From NCBI GenBank assembly GCA_020064725.1, contig JAGTWJ010000010.1, forward strand, positions 806,001 through 870,000: a stretch of DNA of 64,000 nucleotides. Reading direction: 5' to 3'. Below, one piece after another: positions 10,574 through 22,484 of the stretch. A program made the position numbers and the translations under genes. Within the stretch, counting starts at the first letter, position 1; every line of letters begins with the position of its first letter. Below the pieces are notes generated by a model that searched no databases, was not told the DNA's origin, and worked only from the letters and a program-made list of their open reading frames with translations. Source of the DNA: Drechslerella dactyloides. Its lineage: Eukaryota; Ascomycota; Orbiliomycetes; Orbiliales; Orbiliaceae.

Positions 10574-13500
10574 ATGGACGATTCTCCACAGGTTCGGCCC
10601 GCTTCCCGCTCCTGCTCCTCCCTCTCGCCGTGACGCCGATTCTAACGTGCCCTGCAGAAGTCCGTATCCTCCCTGCGATCCCGTTTCGAGCAGATCACTC
10701 TGAACAACCCATCGACGTCCAGCCTGCCTCTTCCTCCCACGCCCGGAACCTTGTCAGCTAGAGAGTCCGGTGCATCGACGCCGGTGGAGACGCCCCAGCG
10801 TGCGAGATTCGGTGGGAACGAGCCGGTGCAAGAATCTCGGTCCGGACGGTCGTCCTTGGATCTTCGAAGGGACACCGACAAGCCGCCACCCGTTGCTTCG
10901 AAACCCGACTCCGTTCTGAAGCCGCCGCCGACGCCGGGTAGATCCCGGCCGCTATCCGTCAGCGGTTTCAAATCGGCCATCCCGCCAACCGTCACCATTG
11001 AATCACCAAAATCACCGGCCAAGTTCCCGAACAATGTTGGTGCAATCGCTCCTCCCATCCCGTCGCCTCGGGGATCGAAAAACCCATCGCCGTCTCGGAC
11101 GCCTCCTCCTGTAGCACCTCGGCCGAAATCACTAGCTGCTAAGCCGGATGGGTACTTCCCGCACGACCCCACGGTTCCCGAGTTCAGCATATCGCAGAAG
11201 AAGGCACCATTGAGTCAGACCATGCAAGCTCTGCGAGACTACCCTACCCCGAGTGCACTAAACGCTAGAAGAAACGGTGCAGCAGTCGAGCCGATACCGC
11301 CGCCGAGGCCCGTCAAATCCAAAGAATCGTTGCTTCGAACGGGCACAGAACCCGTCCACGACCCCAAACACCATCCTGCGCCGCCGCCACCGCCTGCCAG
11401 ATTATCGGTCAAGACAAACGGCACGCGCAGCTTGGCTCCTTCGAACGGCAGCGAAGAGGAACGACTATCGCCTTTCAGCACTCCCCCGAGCGAAGACGAA
11501 GCTTCAATAGACGTTCCAATCCCCATCCCGACAAATCGGCTATCCAAGCACTTCGATAGCTACTCGCCGTTTTCCTCGCCTCCGTCGACAACATTATCCG
11601 AGAAACGGATCAAACCACCTCCACCACCTCCGCCATCGAATCCTCCCGCAGCTAGACCGGCTATTTCGAAAGCACCGCCCACACCATTGTTTTCTCCTCG
11701 GACGCAGGACCCCCCACGGCCATTGATATCGTCAGAGAGATCGCGGTCAGATCGGTCAGATGACGCCGCTCCGCCCTCCCTCCCGCCACGCCCTTCGATA
11801 GACATGGGAAGTTCGATAACCCTTCATCGCGGTCGAAGCACCTCCCCGCCAAAGCCCGCCATGATCGCCTCCCCGAACGTCGACCCCCACGAATTGCTCA
11901 AGATGCCGCCCCCTCCGAAACGCATACAGTCCAATCTCAAATCGCCGAGTCCGGCTCGAGCCTCGACCGGCCATACGTACAGCCAATCTATGGACGTCAG
12001 TGTAACACAGGCACCGCCTTTACTCCCGTCTCGGACGGTTTCGATTAGCTCAACGACCACAGTCATGACATCGAGAACCACGACGACAGCATTCTCGGCT
12101 AGGGACCTAGAAGAAGACGATGACTCCGACCCCGGCGCTTCGAACTCCGACGTCAATGAATACCCAGATTCGACGGGAGCGAATCGGCGACGCCCGTATT
12201 TCAAATCAGGACCGAGGGAAATCCATTGCAAGAATGAAGTCAAGCTGTTTGCCGTGTGTGGGCAGTACGTGTGCACCACATCCCATGTGACGACCGTATG
12301 GAATCTGCGGACCGGGGAACAGATAATGGCGCTGAATCACGGCGAAACGTCCCGAATAACGGCGATTTCGTTCAAGCCATCGGCCGATATCAACACGGAG
12401 GGATCGGTGCTATGGCTGGGGAGCCAGTTTGGGGAGCTGATGGAAATCGACATCAAGTCGCATAGACTCATCGAATCGAGATCGAGCGCCCATACCAAGC
12501 GGGAGATTTTGAAGATTCATCGACACGGCTATGAATTGTGGAGCTTGGACGATAGTGGCAAGTTGCAGGTCTGGCCGCCGGATCCAGCGACCAACGAACC
12601 GAATCTGAGAGGGTCACCGCGAACATTCAGAGTCAAGGCCGGGCACAGCTACTCGCTGGTAGCCGGGTCGCAGCTGTGGATCGCATCGGGGCGGGATGTG
12701 ATGGTGTATCAACCGAGTGCCGACCCCGGAGTCGGTTTCCACCTGGTGGACAGGCCGATAACGCAGCCGAAGCAATGCGGCGAAATCACATCGGGAGCCC
12801 TGGTTAATTCCCAGCCGGATAAAGTGTTCCTCGGCCACAGCGATGGCAAGGTTTCCATATACTCCAAGAAGACGCTGACCTGCACTGAGGTCGTCAGCGT
12901 CAGTTTGTACAAGATCAACGCGATGTCTGGCGTTGGTGACTACCTGTGGACCGGATTCCAGACGGGCATGATCTATGTCTACGATGTCAGCTCGCGGCCG
13001 TGGAAGGTCGTCAAAGACTGGAAGGCGCACGAGCGGCCGGTCACAGAGTTAATTGTAGACCGGAGCAGCATCTGGAAGATCGATAGGCTGCAGGTTGCCT
13101 CTCTGAGCTCGGAGATGGTGATCAAGGTCTGGGATGGCATGATGGAGGACGACTGGCTTGGTATGTTTTTACTACAAGTAACGAGATTTGATGGCGTGAA
13201 TGCTGACCGGTATGATTTGTGCAGAGGAGGAGATGCAGAAGCGAGATGTCGAGTTTTGCGACTTCAGGCAGCTGAAGGCGCTGATATGCACTTGGAACGC
13301 GGGTGCATCGAAGCCCTACGATCTCAGAAGCCACCGCGGCGATGACCAGTTTATCGCAAGCGTGCTGAGTTCGTGCGAGGGAGACCCCGACATTATCGTC
13401 TTTGGCTTCCAAGAGCTGGTCGACCTTGAGAACAAGAAACTCACAGCCAGTAAGTTAAACTATCGTAACTTTTGGAGTGACGAATGCTAACGGCATTGCA

Positions 13501-14619
13501 GAATCCATCTTCAAGGGTAAAAAGTCGGAGAAGCACCTCAACGCGGGAGTTCAGGAGCACATGAGCCGACAATACCGGGTTTGGCAAGAATACCTCGGCG
13601 ACTGCATCGACAAGTTTATGGGAGGAGAAGTGAGATACCAGCTTTTGCATTCAGCCAACATGGTGGGGCTGTTCACTTGCATCTTCGTCAAGGCGTCCGA
13701 GCGGGGCAACATTCGAAATTTCGGAGCTTGTACCGTCAAGACGGGTTTGGGAGGAATACACGGAAACAAAGGCGCTCTCGTGACGCGCTTCTTCCTCGAC
13801 GACAGCTCCATCTGCTTCATCAACTGCCATCTCGCGGCTGGCCAATCCGGGACGCGTAGTCGCAACAACGACATCGCCGACATTCTCGAAGCCAGCAATC
13901 TCACCGTGGAAACGGACCCCGATATCCGCGCCTACAGCTTCGTAGGCGGCGGCGAAGGCAGCCGCATCCTCGACCACGAGATCTGCGTGCTCAACGGCGA
14001 CCTCAACTACCGCATCGAGCACTCGCACGCCTACCGCGACAACGTAATCCACACGATCAAGAACGGCGACTTTGAAAAGCTGCTGGAGCGCGACCAGCTC
14101 CTCATCGAGCGCAAGAGGAACCCGGGCTTCCGCCTGCGCTCGTTCAACGAGGCACCGATCACCTTCCAGCCGACGTATAAATACGACGTCGGCACGGATA
14201 CGTACGACACGAGCGAGAAGAAGCGCATGCCCAGCTGGTGCGACCGCGTGCTCTATCGCGGGATCGGCCGGATCCGGCAACTCGACTACCGGCGGCACGA
14301 GGTGCACACGTCCGACCACCGGCCCGTCAGCGCGGTGTTCCAGATACGAGTCAAGACGGTGAACCGGCGGAAGCGGGAGGACGCGATGCGCAGCTGCGAG
14401 CGCAAGTACGCGGAAATCAAGCTGCAGCACGTCTACGAGGCCAAGTATGTTCCTATCCCCCCTCAAACATCAATTTATAGAGTTTAAGCTAACCGATACG
14501 GTAGACTGGACTACCTGATCAATGTGTGCGGGTACCCCGAAGAGCTCGCGCTGAAAAGCCTAAAGAAGGAAGCGCGGGAGTACGGTGAAACAGCCGTGCT
14601 GCCGGTGCTCGCAAAGTAA
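10574..14619 (+). CDS. Inositol polyphosphate 5-phosphatase with N-terminal Pro-rich region and WD40-like propeller
   Basis: Five exons: 10574-10591, 10658-13160, 13225-13449, 13502-14444 and 14505-14619, giving 1267 residues. Residues 1 to about 520 are disordered, rich in Pro/Ser with polyproline stretches (KPPPPPPPSNPP). About 526-840 form a beta-propeller (VTTVWNLRTGEQ, LWSLDDSGKLQVW, GHSDGKVSIYS, VIKVWDG). About 860-1200 is the 5-phosphatase catalytic domain with CTWNAG, FGFQELVDL, NKGALVTRF, NCHLAAGQ, NGDLNYRI, PSWCDRVLY and SDHRPVSAVF, so all catalytic motifs are intact. It should remove the 5-phosphate of phosphoinositides such as PI(4,5)P2 at membranes. The C-terminal exon encodes a helical extension (LDYLINVCGYPEEL). 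The 18-nt first coding exon (MDDSPQ) is chosen because it splices in frame to KSVSSLRSRFEQI. Confidence 0.93.
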
Positions 14620-15462
14620 CGACAAGGCCACTTAACGCAACCATATAAACGCGGCGATTTTCTGCGACATATATACAATACATACATCGCGGGAGTCGGG
14701 TATATAAAACATATACTTCTATACACTTCTTACGTATTAATACTTACCTTTGATATCACGATCCATCTATCTACTATACATCAGCTATATAGCGTCATTC
14801 ACGGTCTCTTTTGTCGGAGGGGCTTGATTTGGGGGGAATGGGTTCGGCGTCACGGCGGGGAGTTGGGTTCGATCGATCGATGCTGCATCATGCATGACGT
14901 AAACTGCATGCTCATCTTTTGTATCCTTTTTTTTTTTTTTGTTTGTTCATTTGTGAGAGTTTCGAGCATGATGCTTTAACAAAAATATCATCGTCTGTTG
15001 GAGTTATTATCTTAGTTTTTATTTTCATTGAACCATCGTTATGGCAGTTCACTTCTTACGTTCTTTTTTGGTTTCTTCTCTTATATATCTGTTAATTGCA
15101 TCCCCTTGATGGGCTCGATGGCACGGTCGTTCATTCGTTCAACACAGACGGTTATTGGTTTAGAAGATGGAGAGAGGCGGCCGGGTTTATGTTGCTGATG
15201 CATCTAAAATATATACCAAAATATAGAAAAAGTGGTTTTTCATGTTGAATTCAGTTTGGCTGCATGCTTGGATATACATCGATCGAATTTTCGGTAGATT
15301 ATAGAAAGAAATAAAGTTACATCGATCCTTTCTGCAGTTTTGTCTTACGATACGATTGCAGTATAGTCTATATTACCGAGATGCCCCCGGTGATAGTATA
15401 TATAGTGGCACCGGCGCCTTGTCTGTATTTCGTTCGAACGGACTTTTATAAATACACGCTCG
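14620..15462. other. Convergent intergenic region
   Basis: The 843 bases lie between the ends of the 5-phosphatase and NPY1 genes. The DNA is AT-rich with a poly-T run of about 14 near 14927-14940, a GATCGATC palindrome near 14871 and many atata tracts. Open frames are short. It is most simply two 3' UTRs and spacer. Confidence 0.5.
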
Positions 15463-16990
15463 CTATATCTTACTCGTCAGGTGGAAACCAGTCAGCACGA
15501 CAGCCTGGATCAGCTGGTTCGCTATCGCGGTCTTGGGCGGCAACCGGAGAGCACCCGGTTTATACCCCCGCGGCGGGGGATCGTTGAGACTGGACGTGAA
15601 GCTGAGGGCCTCGACGACGTCCGCGAAGGGGAACCATTTTGCACCTTCGAGTTCCGGGTCGTTGCCTAGGTCTATTGTTTCCTTTCCCGGGAGCGCTTCG
15701 CCGATTGCGCCGATCCTAGATACGGCTGTTAGCATGCGGTTGGTGGTACGGTGGGGGAGGGCGGATGGGGGTGGGTACATTAGGGAGGCGGGGTAGGGCC
15801 AGGGTTGGGAGCTGTGGAGGACGACGCGGCCGACTGATACGCCTGATTCTTCCCAGACTTCGCGGCGGACGGCCTCTTCGATTGATTCGCCGGGTTCTGT
15901 GTATAACTTTATCAGCGTATTCTTGGGTTAGAATAGTGATGGAGACTGACCTAAGAAGCCGGCGAGGGTTGAGAACCAGCTGTATTTTATGTTAGCTTGA
16001 GATGATAGGGTGTATGAGGAATATGGAGGGCGTACTCTTTCGGCCATTTTTTCTGCCGGCCGAGCAGGATGCGCTGGCCGTCCGAGCTGATTACCGCCAT
16101 GATGACCGTCGGGTCCGTCCGGGGGAACTACCCACACTCCACGTCAGCGAATCCATCAACGGGTGTTGATGGTTGGTATGGACTGGACGTACGTTAATGT
16201 TGTGCGCGCCCTCCCGCGAGGGGCACGGCTGCCGCTCGACGCCGCGGTCCCTCGCGGGACAATGCCGCTTCGTCCCCGCGTGCGTGGACATGGTCTTCTG
16301 TCCGCAGTTCGCGCAGAACGGCGCCGTGGCATTCCAGTTCGCCAGGCTGCGCGCGGGCGCGAGGATCGCGGCATGCTGCCGGTTCAGCCGGAGGTCCAGC
16401 CTGCTTCTTTTGAACTCGCACTCCGCGTACCGTTCCTTCAGCGCGAGCAGCAGCTGCGTTGCGGCGGCGTGGTAAGTGGCCGACGGGCGCGGGGTCACGT
16501 CGACGACAAAGTACGCTTGGCCCGCATGCTTGCCGTCGTTCGTGGAGATGTGGTCGGACGGCGCGGCGGCTTCGTCGACGCCGAGGAAGATTGTGAGGGG
16601 GATGTCGGCTGTGCTGTCGAAGGAGTCGATTGCGATCTTTTCGTCGACGGCGTAGGGATTTGCGATGAGGGGTTCGACGTCCGGGTAGGTTGCGAAGGCG
16701 AGGTTGGTGGCCGAGGCGGAGAACGGGTCGAGGTTGTTGAGGAGGATGAAGCGGGTGGAGGCGTGCGTGAGAGCAGATGAGAGGAAGGCGTAGTCACTGC
16801 GCAGGAAGGCGAGCCGGTTGAGCGGCGAGCCGGAAAAGTAGTTCTGCAGATGATAATGAAGTTAGTGATATGACGTTCGCGATATTATGTCAGCGGGAGA
16901 GTTGGTGTTGAGGGCCTGTGGTATTTTGCGCACCTCGACTCCGGCGCCGAACTTGCGCGTCAGGAAGCCGTCGCCGGTCTCGTCGGCCAT
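15463..16990 (-). CDS. NPY1: NADH pyrophosphatase, Nudix family (NPY1/NudC-type)
   Basis: Five exons: 16934-16990, 16193-16843, 16036-16127, 15951-15979 and 15463-15896, giving 420 residues. After MADETGDGFLTRKFGAGVE comes NYFSGSPLNRLAFLR, the family N-terminus. A zinc ribbon begins at FCANCGQKT (about residue 190), followed by FPRTDPTVIMAV. The Nudix box starts at about residue 272 (GFLEPGESIEEA, REVWEESGV), with all catalytic Glu present. SQPWPYPASLM just after it is the NADH-pyrophosphatase signature. It hydrolyses NADH/NAD+ to NMN(H) and AMP. The protein ends in -SKI, a variant of the PTS1 peroxisomal signal, and yeast Npy1 is peroxisomal. An in-frame Met at 17188 would add an Arg-rich leader. 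I chose 16990 by homology. Confidence 0.92.
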
Positions 16991-17296
16991 GATGTAGCTG
17001 AAGCTTCGTCTGCAGACCCGCCGGGCGAGGGCAATGGCGATAGCGGACGGACGAGGAGGTCTCAGCGGCGAGAATGGCCGTTTGCCGAGTGGATATAGCA
17101 GCAAGGTCATGCTGGCAGCCAGCTTCTGCCGGCCGGCTGGACCGCGGCTGGCTGCCCGCCTGCTTATAAACCCGTCGACAGACGTCACATCACGTTCGTC
17201 GCCACGGACGGATCACGAACATCGCCATCGCCATCGCCATGCTTGACAGCGAAACCCGGCCACCCGCCATGGGAGCATCGAGATAATAAATACATC
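16991..17296. promoter_or_regulatory. Shared promoter of NPY1 (-) and ISA2 (+)
   Basis: The 306 bases separate two divergent starts. A TATAAA-like element (cttataaac) lies at about 17162-17170, some 130 bases upstream of ISA2. A (CATCGC)n stretch occurs at about 17220-17240. The left half overlaps the possible longer NPY1 N-terminus. Confidence 0.55.
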
Positions 17297-17779
17297 ATGG
17301 CCTCGACCTTTCTCCGCCGCTGCCTCCCGCGGCACGCACGGCCGCTGCTCGTGCCCCGCGCCCGCCTCCTGCACACATCCGCCCCGCGGCCCCTCAACGT
17401 CACAAACCCGCAGAAAGACCCGGACGGCAACCCCCTCACCATCACAATCACACCCGCCGCGAGCACGCGCCTCTCCCAGATCCTCGCCAAGGAACGCAAC
17501 CCCGCCGCCGCCGCCCTCCGCGTCCTCGTCACCTCCGGCGGCTGCCACGGCTTTCAGTACACCATGTCGCTCACGGACGCCATCGACGCGGCTGAGGACA
17601 CCATCTTTGAAGAAGGCGACGGCGCCCGCGTCGTCATGGACCTGCCGAGCCTCGAGCTGCTTAGCGGGAGCAAAGTCGACTACGAGAACGAGTTGATCGG
17701 AAGCCAGTTCCGCATCGTGGATAATCCGGCCGCCACGAGCAGCTGCGGCTGCGGCGCGAGCTTTGACGTCAAGTTTTAG
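17297..17779 (+). CDS. ISA2: Mitochondrial iron-sulfur assembly protein ISA2
   Basis: A single exon of 160 residues. The start MASTFLRRCLPRHARPLL is an Arg-rich mitochondrial presequence. An earlier in-frame ATG at 17243 is ignored because it precedes this presequence. The A-type scaffold domain (about 48-160) begins LTITITPAASTRL and carries the three conserved cysteines: SGGCHGFQY and the C-terminal pair in SSCGCGASFDVKF. ISA2 works with ISA1 and IBA57 to mature mitochondrial 4Fe-4S proteins such as aconitase and lipoate synthase. It is head to head with NPY1 and tail to tail with MTHFR. Confidence 0.95.
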   Translation: MASTFLRRCLPRHARPLLVPRARLLHTSAPRPLNVTNPQKDPDGNPLTITITPAASTRLSQILAKERNPAAAALRVLVTSGGCHGFQYTMSLTDAIDAAEDTIFEEGDGARVVMDLPSLELLSGSKVDYENELIGSQFRIVDNPAATSSCGCGASFDVKF

Positions 17780-18134
17780 CCGTAGTATAGGGGATATATA
17801 ACTCGACTACACGGCAGTATCGTAGGACCTGTCACGCTGGCGAGGACGGCATAGTGCAGTGTCTATCAATGTTTGGTACTAGCTACACCAAAAATGCAAC
17901 AGCGAGAAGCATCTCCGCATCACCTTCACATCATGTATAACTAAATAGAAATAACAACCATGTAAAATACCATCTAGCAAAAATAAACTATCCATGCAAT
18001 AATATTCTACCATGTCAAACGCCATGAATGCATGTGTGACACCGTCGCGGTATACCACTGGTAACTCGCCCCCCACCAGGCTTGATATATGTACAGCTAC
18101 AACATCGCCCCCGTCTCCGCTCTATCGGTATCAA
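17780..18134. other. Convergent intergenic region
   Basis: The 355 bases hold the 3' ends of ISA2 and the MTHFR gene. The stretch 17930-18000 is A/T-rich with AATAAA-like sequences that could serve either transcript. No gene seen. Confidence 0.5.
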
Positions 18135-20416
18135 CTACAATCCCAACACGCCCTTCCACAGCGCGTCCGTGTCCACAAAGTCGTGGTGGATGATCGTGAC
18201 GAGCCATAGCTTGTCCTTCAGCTCGCCGAGTAGTTTCGCTGTTGGTGACGACGGCGGGTATATCCGCTGCCATTCGTTCCAGATGTCGAACGCCTCGTCC
18301 TGCACGCTGTTAGCTTTCGTTAATGTGGTGTGGATGGATGATACGTACCCGCCAGGCTCTGAACGAGACTTCTTCGATGATGGTGGGCGTTACGATTTCC
18401 TTGCTGGGAAAGGCGCCCCAGGTTACCGCGTTCGTAGCCGTATCTGACGGCATGCTGGTCTCAAAGTCGCCCTGTTGCCACTCCAAGTTAGTTTTATATT
18501 TTTACCTGCTACAATGGAAAGGGCTGTAGTATACCGCCTTGTTCCCGGCGTAAAAGGACACGTCCTCGCTGCCCTCCAACCTGGCCCGTAGCACCGACCA
18601 CTCCGCCTCCGGGATGAAGAACTCCACGAACGCCTTCTGGAAGACGAACCCACCGCGGGGCCCCCACCCGAACGTCGGATCGTCGCTGCGCGCGCTGTTC
18701 ACCGCGGGCTGACTGGCGACGGTCCACCAGCCGCGCGAGTTCAGCGCCTCGAGCTGCGCTGTTATCAGCTTGCTTTCGGCGTTCAGGCTGTCTTCCTCGC
18801 TCCAGGGCATGGCTGCGAGGGAGCCGTTTACGTTGCGGACGAACAGCGCGGAGATGTCGGATGTGCTGGTCGGTGTGCCCCAGAGGCGGAGGGCCTCGGT
18901 GGGCGTGCGGTGCAGCGAGACGCCGTAGCCGTCGATTTCACCGAATGCTGCAAAATAGCATTATACATTAGTCTACCTTTAAATGCATGGTAGTGTAGAA
19001 GGAGTGAATACGTACCCGGCGACCTGGCGTCTCCCCATCGTCCGTTGGGGAAGTCGTCCCATGTGGCTTCCCGCCCCAGCGCTCCCTCGCCCTCGGATAT
19101 CGCCAACTGGCCCTCCTGGCTCCCTGGGTCGAGGATCTTGGGTACCCCCGCCTCGCCCGCCTCAGCTTGGTGGTCGCTCCTGGCAGACGAGACGGTGTCG
19201 ACGATGACGCGGTTGTACGGGTCCGAGACGATCGAGCTCGCTCTCCGGCTCATCCGCCGCGGGCCCAGAGCGGCGCTACTCCCCGCTGCCCCGCTGCTGG
19301 CGGCGAGTAGCGGACCCGGCGAGCCGTCGTCGTCGACTATGGCTACCTCGTCCTCTATCGCTATCACCGGCGTGGGTATCTCCGGTATCAGATTGCACTT
19401 CTCAGCGATGAACGCCACCGCCTTCTCCAGATTAAGCGTGTAGAAGTGGAAACCTCTAGCACCACCGCCCGCCGTCTCGGTCGACGCCTTTATCCGCTCG
19501 ATTATCTCTGAGACAATCTGGATGCCCTGCTCCTTGACGACCTCGTCGTCCGCCCTGGCCGCCTCGATGCGGTCCGACACGCCCTGCGGCACCTTGACGC
19601 TGCACAGCTTTGTCGTCCGGCGGAAGATCTGGTGGCTCTGCACGGGCATCAAGCCCGGTATGATCGGTACCGTCTCGAACACGCCGCTCGCGTCCCCGCG
19701 CAGCCGCCTCTCAAACGATAGATACGCGTCGACATCGTAGAAGAACTGCGTCATGATAAAGTCCGCACCCGCAGCCGTCTTCTCGCAAAGATACGGCAGA
19801 TCCTGCAGCGGGTCCTGCCGCTCCGGATACGCGCTCTCCGCATAGCCCTCCGGATACGCCGCCACGCCGACGGCGAAGAGATCACCGTGCCGTTTGCGAA
19901 TATACTTGACGAGGTCGACCGCGTGCGCGAATTCGGGCGGCGGCAGCGGGGTCGCAGCGCTCGATCGGTCGAGGTACTCGTGCTGCCGGGGCTCGTCGCC
20001 GCGCAGGGCGAGGATGTTGCGGACGCCGATGAGCTTGGCGTTGTCGAGGGCGTCGTCGAGGACCGCGCGCGACATGTTGGTGCAGGTGAGGTGCAGGACG
20101 GTGGTCAGGCCGAGCGTCAGGCAGAGGTGGGCCAGCTCGAGCGACTTTGTCGCCGTCGAGCCGCCGGCGCCCCAGGTGACGGAGACGAAGAGCGGGCGCA
20201 GGCCCTTCGCCATGCGCTCCAGCCGGGCATGGAGGTTCTGCAGGCCCTGTTGTGGAGAACGGGCGTCAGCGGGGTGTATCTTGTGTATACGCTATCGGCG
20301 TGATGATGCGCGGGATTTGTACGTACGGCCTGGGTCTTGGGCGGGAAGAACTCGAGGGAGAAGTAGGTGGCATCCTTGGGCAGGGCCTTGATCTTGGCCG
20401 TGATCTTCTCCTGCAT
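18135..20416 (-). CDS. MET12: Methylenetetrahydrofolate reductase (MET12-type)
   Basis: Five exons: 20327-20416, 19016-20246, 18535-18947, 18349-18471 and 18135-18299, giving 673 residues. The N-terminal catalytic barrel (1 to about 300) contains SLEFFPPKT, FVSVTWGAGGST, LHLTCTNMS, RNILALRGDEP, VGVAAYPEG, GADFIMTQFFYD and FPGLMP-like IIPGLMPVQ, ending in GFHFYTLNLEKAV. An acidic/Ala-rich linker leads to the fungal C-terminal domain (about 390-673) with ATWDDFPNGRWGD, RSPAFGEIDGYG, FGWGPRGG, YQKAFVEFFI-like QKAFVEFF, TWGAFPSKEI and VTIIHHDF. It makes 5-methyl-THF for methionine synthesis in the cytosol. SLEFFPPKT and GAGGST favour the MET12 over the MET13 paralogue. The third intron carries ACTAAC as branch point. 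Confidence 0.93.
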
Positions 20417-22198
20417 CGTGCGCGGGCAATTGACGGGGAGGCGGCGGCGGTGAGGGTCGTCGAGGGGCTCGAGGTGGGATGTTGGATTTTCGGCAACGCC
20501 GTGTGCGACTATTTTGAGCGAGTACTACCGCGCGGCCAATTCCCGCGACTTCGTACACTACCACCGGCACCACGAACCTCAATTTCTATGTGGCCCCGTC
20601 GAATAGGGCTTGCTTGGCTGGGGGTTCTTATCGGTTTAATCACGGGGACGTCATATTGAAAGAAACGAAAGACTTTGAATATAAAATTGACCTGATGAGA
20701 ACACATCTGTCCTATTACATTTGAGGCTTCTTTTCTATGAGCGGGTTCTACTCGCCGACTTCTGCTACGGATACCACACCCCTAATAAGAACTTGCCTAT
20801 ATTATACATATGGGCAACTGGTCTTTTTCACTTGGACTGACTGGTCCGGCCTTTCTCAGTTCAAATTGAGAGCCAGACATGTCGACATTGACCCGGACTA
20901 GCACTGGTACTGCCATGCATGTACTATGTATGCTCTGTCACGCAGGCAAGAACATGTACACGTATGTACACCCATCAGCTTGGTCGACTATATGGCACGG
21001 CGCCAGAATCGTGCTCTTGCTGCAATAACAAGGACCACAGGCTTTGGCGCAATCACAGGAGCCAAAAAGCGTGAGGACTGAGCTCAGTTGGAAGCACGGG
21101 AACCATTTCTGAATTCATGTATTCATAGACATCAATTGAAGGCCCAAATACGTATCGCCGGCTGCGATACCTATATGGCTTGCCAGACTATAGGCCACAC
21201 GGGTCACTCAATTGTGCCAGTGGCTATGGTGGACCGAGTGCTGAGTTATACTAGTCCCATAAACTAGTCTGCAATCTCCAACGTGATTCATTGGAACGGT
21301 TGGTTGGTGCACGTATCTGGCGATATATCGCGTCGAAACGAACGTTCTAGAAAGCTTCTCGAACCATCGTGTTAGCACTGTCATCGGAGCATCTCAAAGA
21401 CTTCACATGTACATGTGCATTGCGGTTGGTGTGGAGGTGGATATTGATCAGAATATAGAACAAGCCATTGAATCGGCGTCAAGCTCGACCGAATCGCCGG
21501 AAGACGGCGTCGGCTGAGTCGGTTTACCATAACGAAGGCGGTTCATCATTATACACACGGCGGATGGATACGATGTTGTCCGTAGTGCGCATCGGGACCA
21601 GAAGAAGAGGAGGCTCACCTCTTCGTTTTTCGCCTGACTGTGTACATGGATATACATGCACGTTTGCACAGTATGTCTCTCTTGATATCCGCCAACTGAT
21701 GAGCATGATATCTATTGCTGCCCCAATCCAATCGACGGCGTCGATGGTGATATAATGTCCCAATCGCTTCAGGTCGTCACCAGCTTCATGGCGTCTGCGG
21801 AAATCGCGACACTCGTAGCAACGGTTTTAAGGAGGGTTTCTACAAAAAAATTACAATTTCTCTCGACACCCGAGCGATCTGATACGTGATATCGATGCAT
21901 GTCGGAATCGTCAGCCGGATGGAGGGCCGTACGTGGAGACGTGTCTGGCGACGATGATTTGAGCGGGTGTCTTGGTTGTGAAGAGAAGAAGAGAAGAAGA
22001 GAAATAAAAGTTTGCGCGGTTGGCGAGTTACTTATTCTGGCTGGCTGGCTGGTTATTTGGCGGGCGGCGGCCGACAAACAAACGGTCAATTGTCGCTGGA
22101 TGCCTGCTGCAGTTGGTATCGGATTTTCAGGCACGGCAGATAAAAGGGACTCCTGCACGAGTGTTAGGTCGATGCATCCTGCAGCCCGATGATGGAAT

Positions 22199-22225
22199 GA
22201 ACGAACGAACGAGTGAACGAATGGA
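22199..22225. repeat. GAAC tetranucleotide repeat
   Basis: Short degenerate run of GAAC/GAGT units (atgaacgaacgaacgagtga) in the intergenic region upstream of the eIF4E-like gene. Confidence 0.7.
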
Positions 22226-22441
22226 TGAGATGCATCCTGTGATGCGGTCAGGACACTTTTTTGGGGGTGTGGCTTCCGCTGGCTAATTTGGCCTGCAGTG
22301 AGAGGATTATTTTGCAGGCCCTCCTCCGGCGTTGGGCCAATATCTTCCGACTTGAACTCCATCGACACCCTCAACACCATCCCATCGCCATCTCGCCATT
22401 CTTCCTCGCCGTCCTCAAAGACACTGTAATACTGCCGCTTC

Positions 22442-22484
22442 AACTGCCACTGCCACTGCCTCTGCCTCTGCCTCTGCCGCTCCT
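22442..22484. repeat. CTGCCW hexanucleotide repeat
   Basis: About seven imperfect copies of a six-base unit (CTGCCA, then CTGCCT) in non-coding DNA upstream of the eIF4E-like gene. Confidence 0.8.

Noticed and set aside
21769..22443. 224-codon minus-strand open frame between MTHFR and eIF4E-2
   Set aside because: Overlaps GAAC and CTGCCW simple repeats; low-complexity product; no splice structure or domain.
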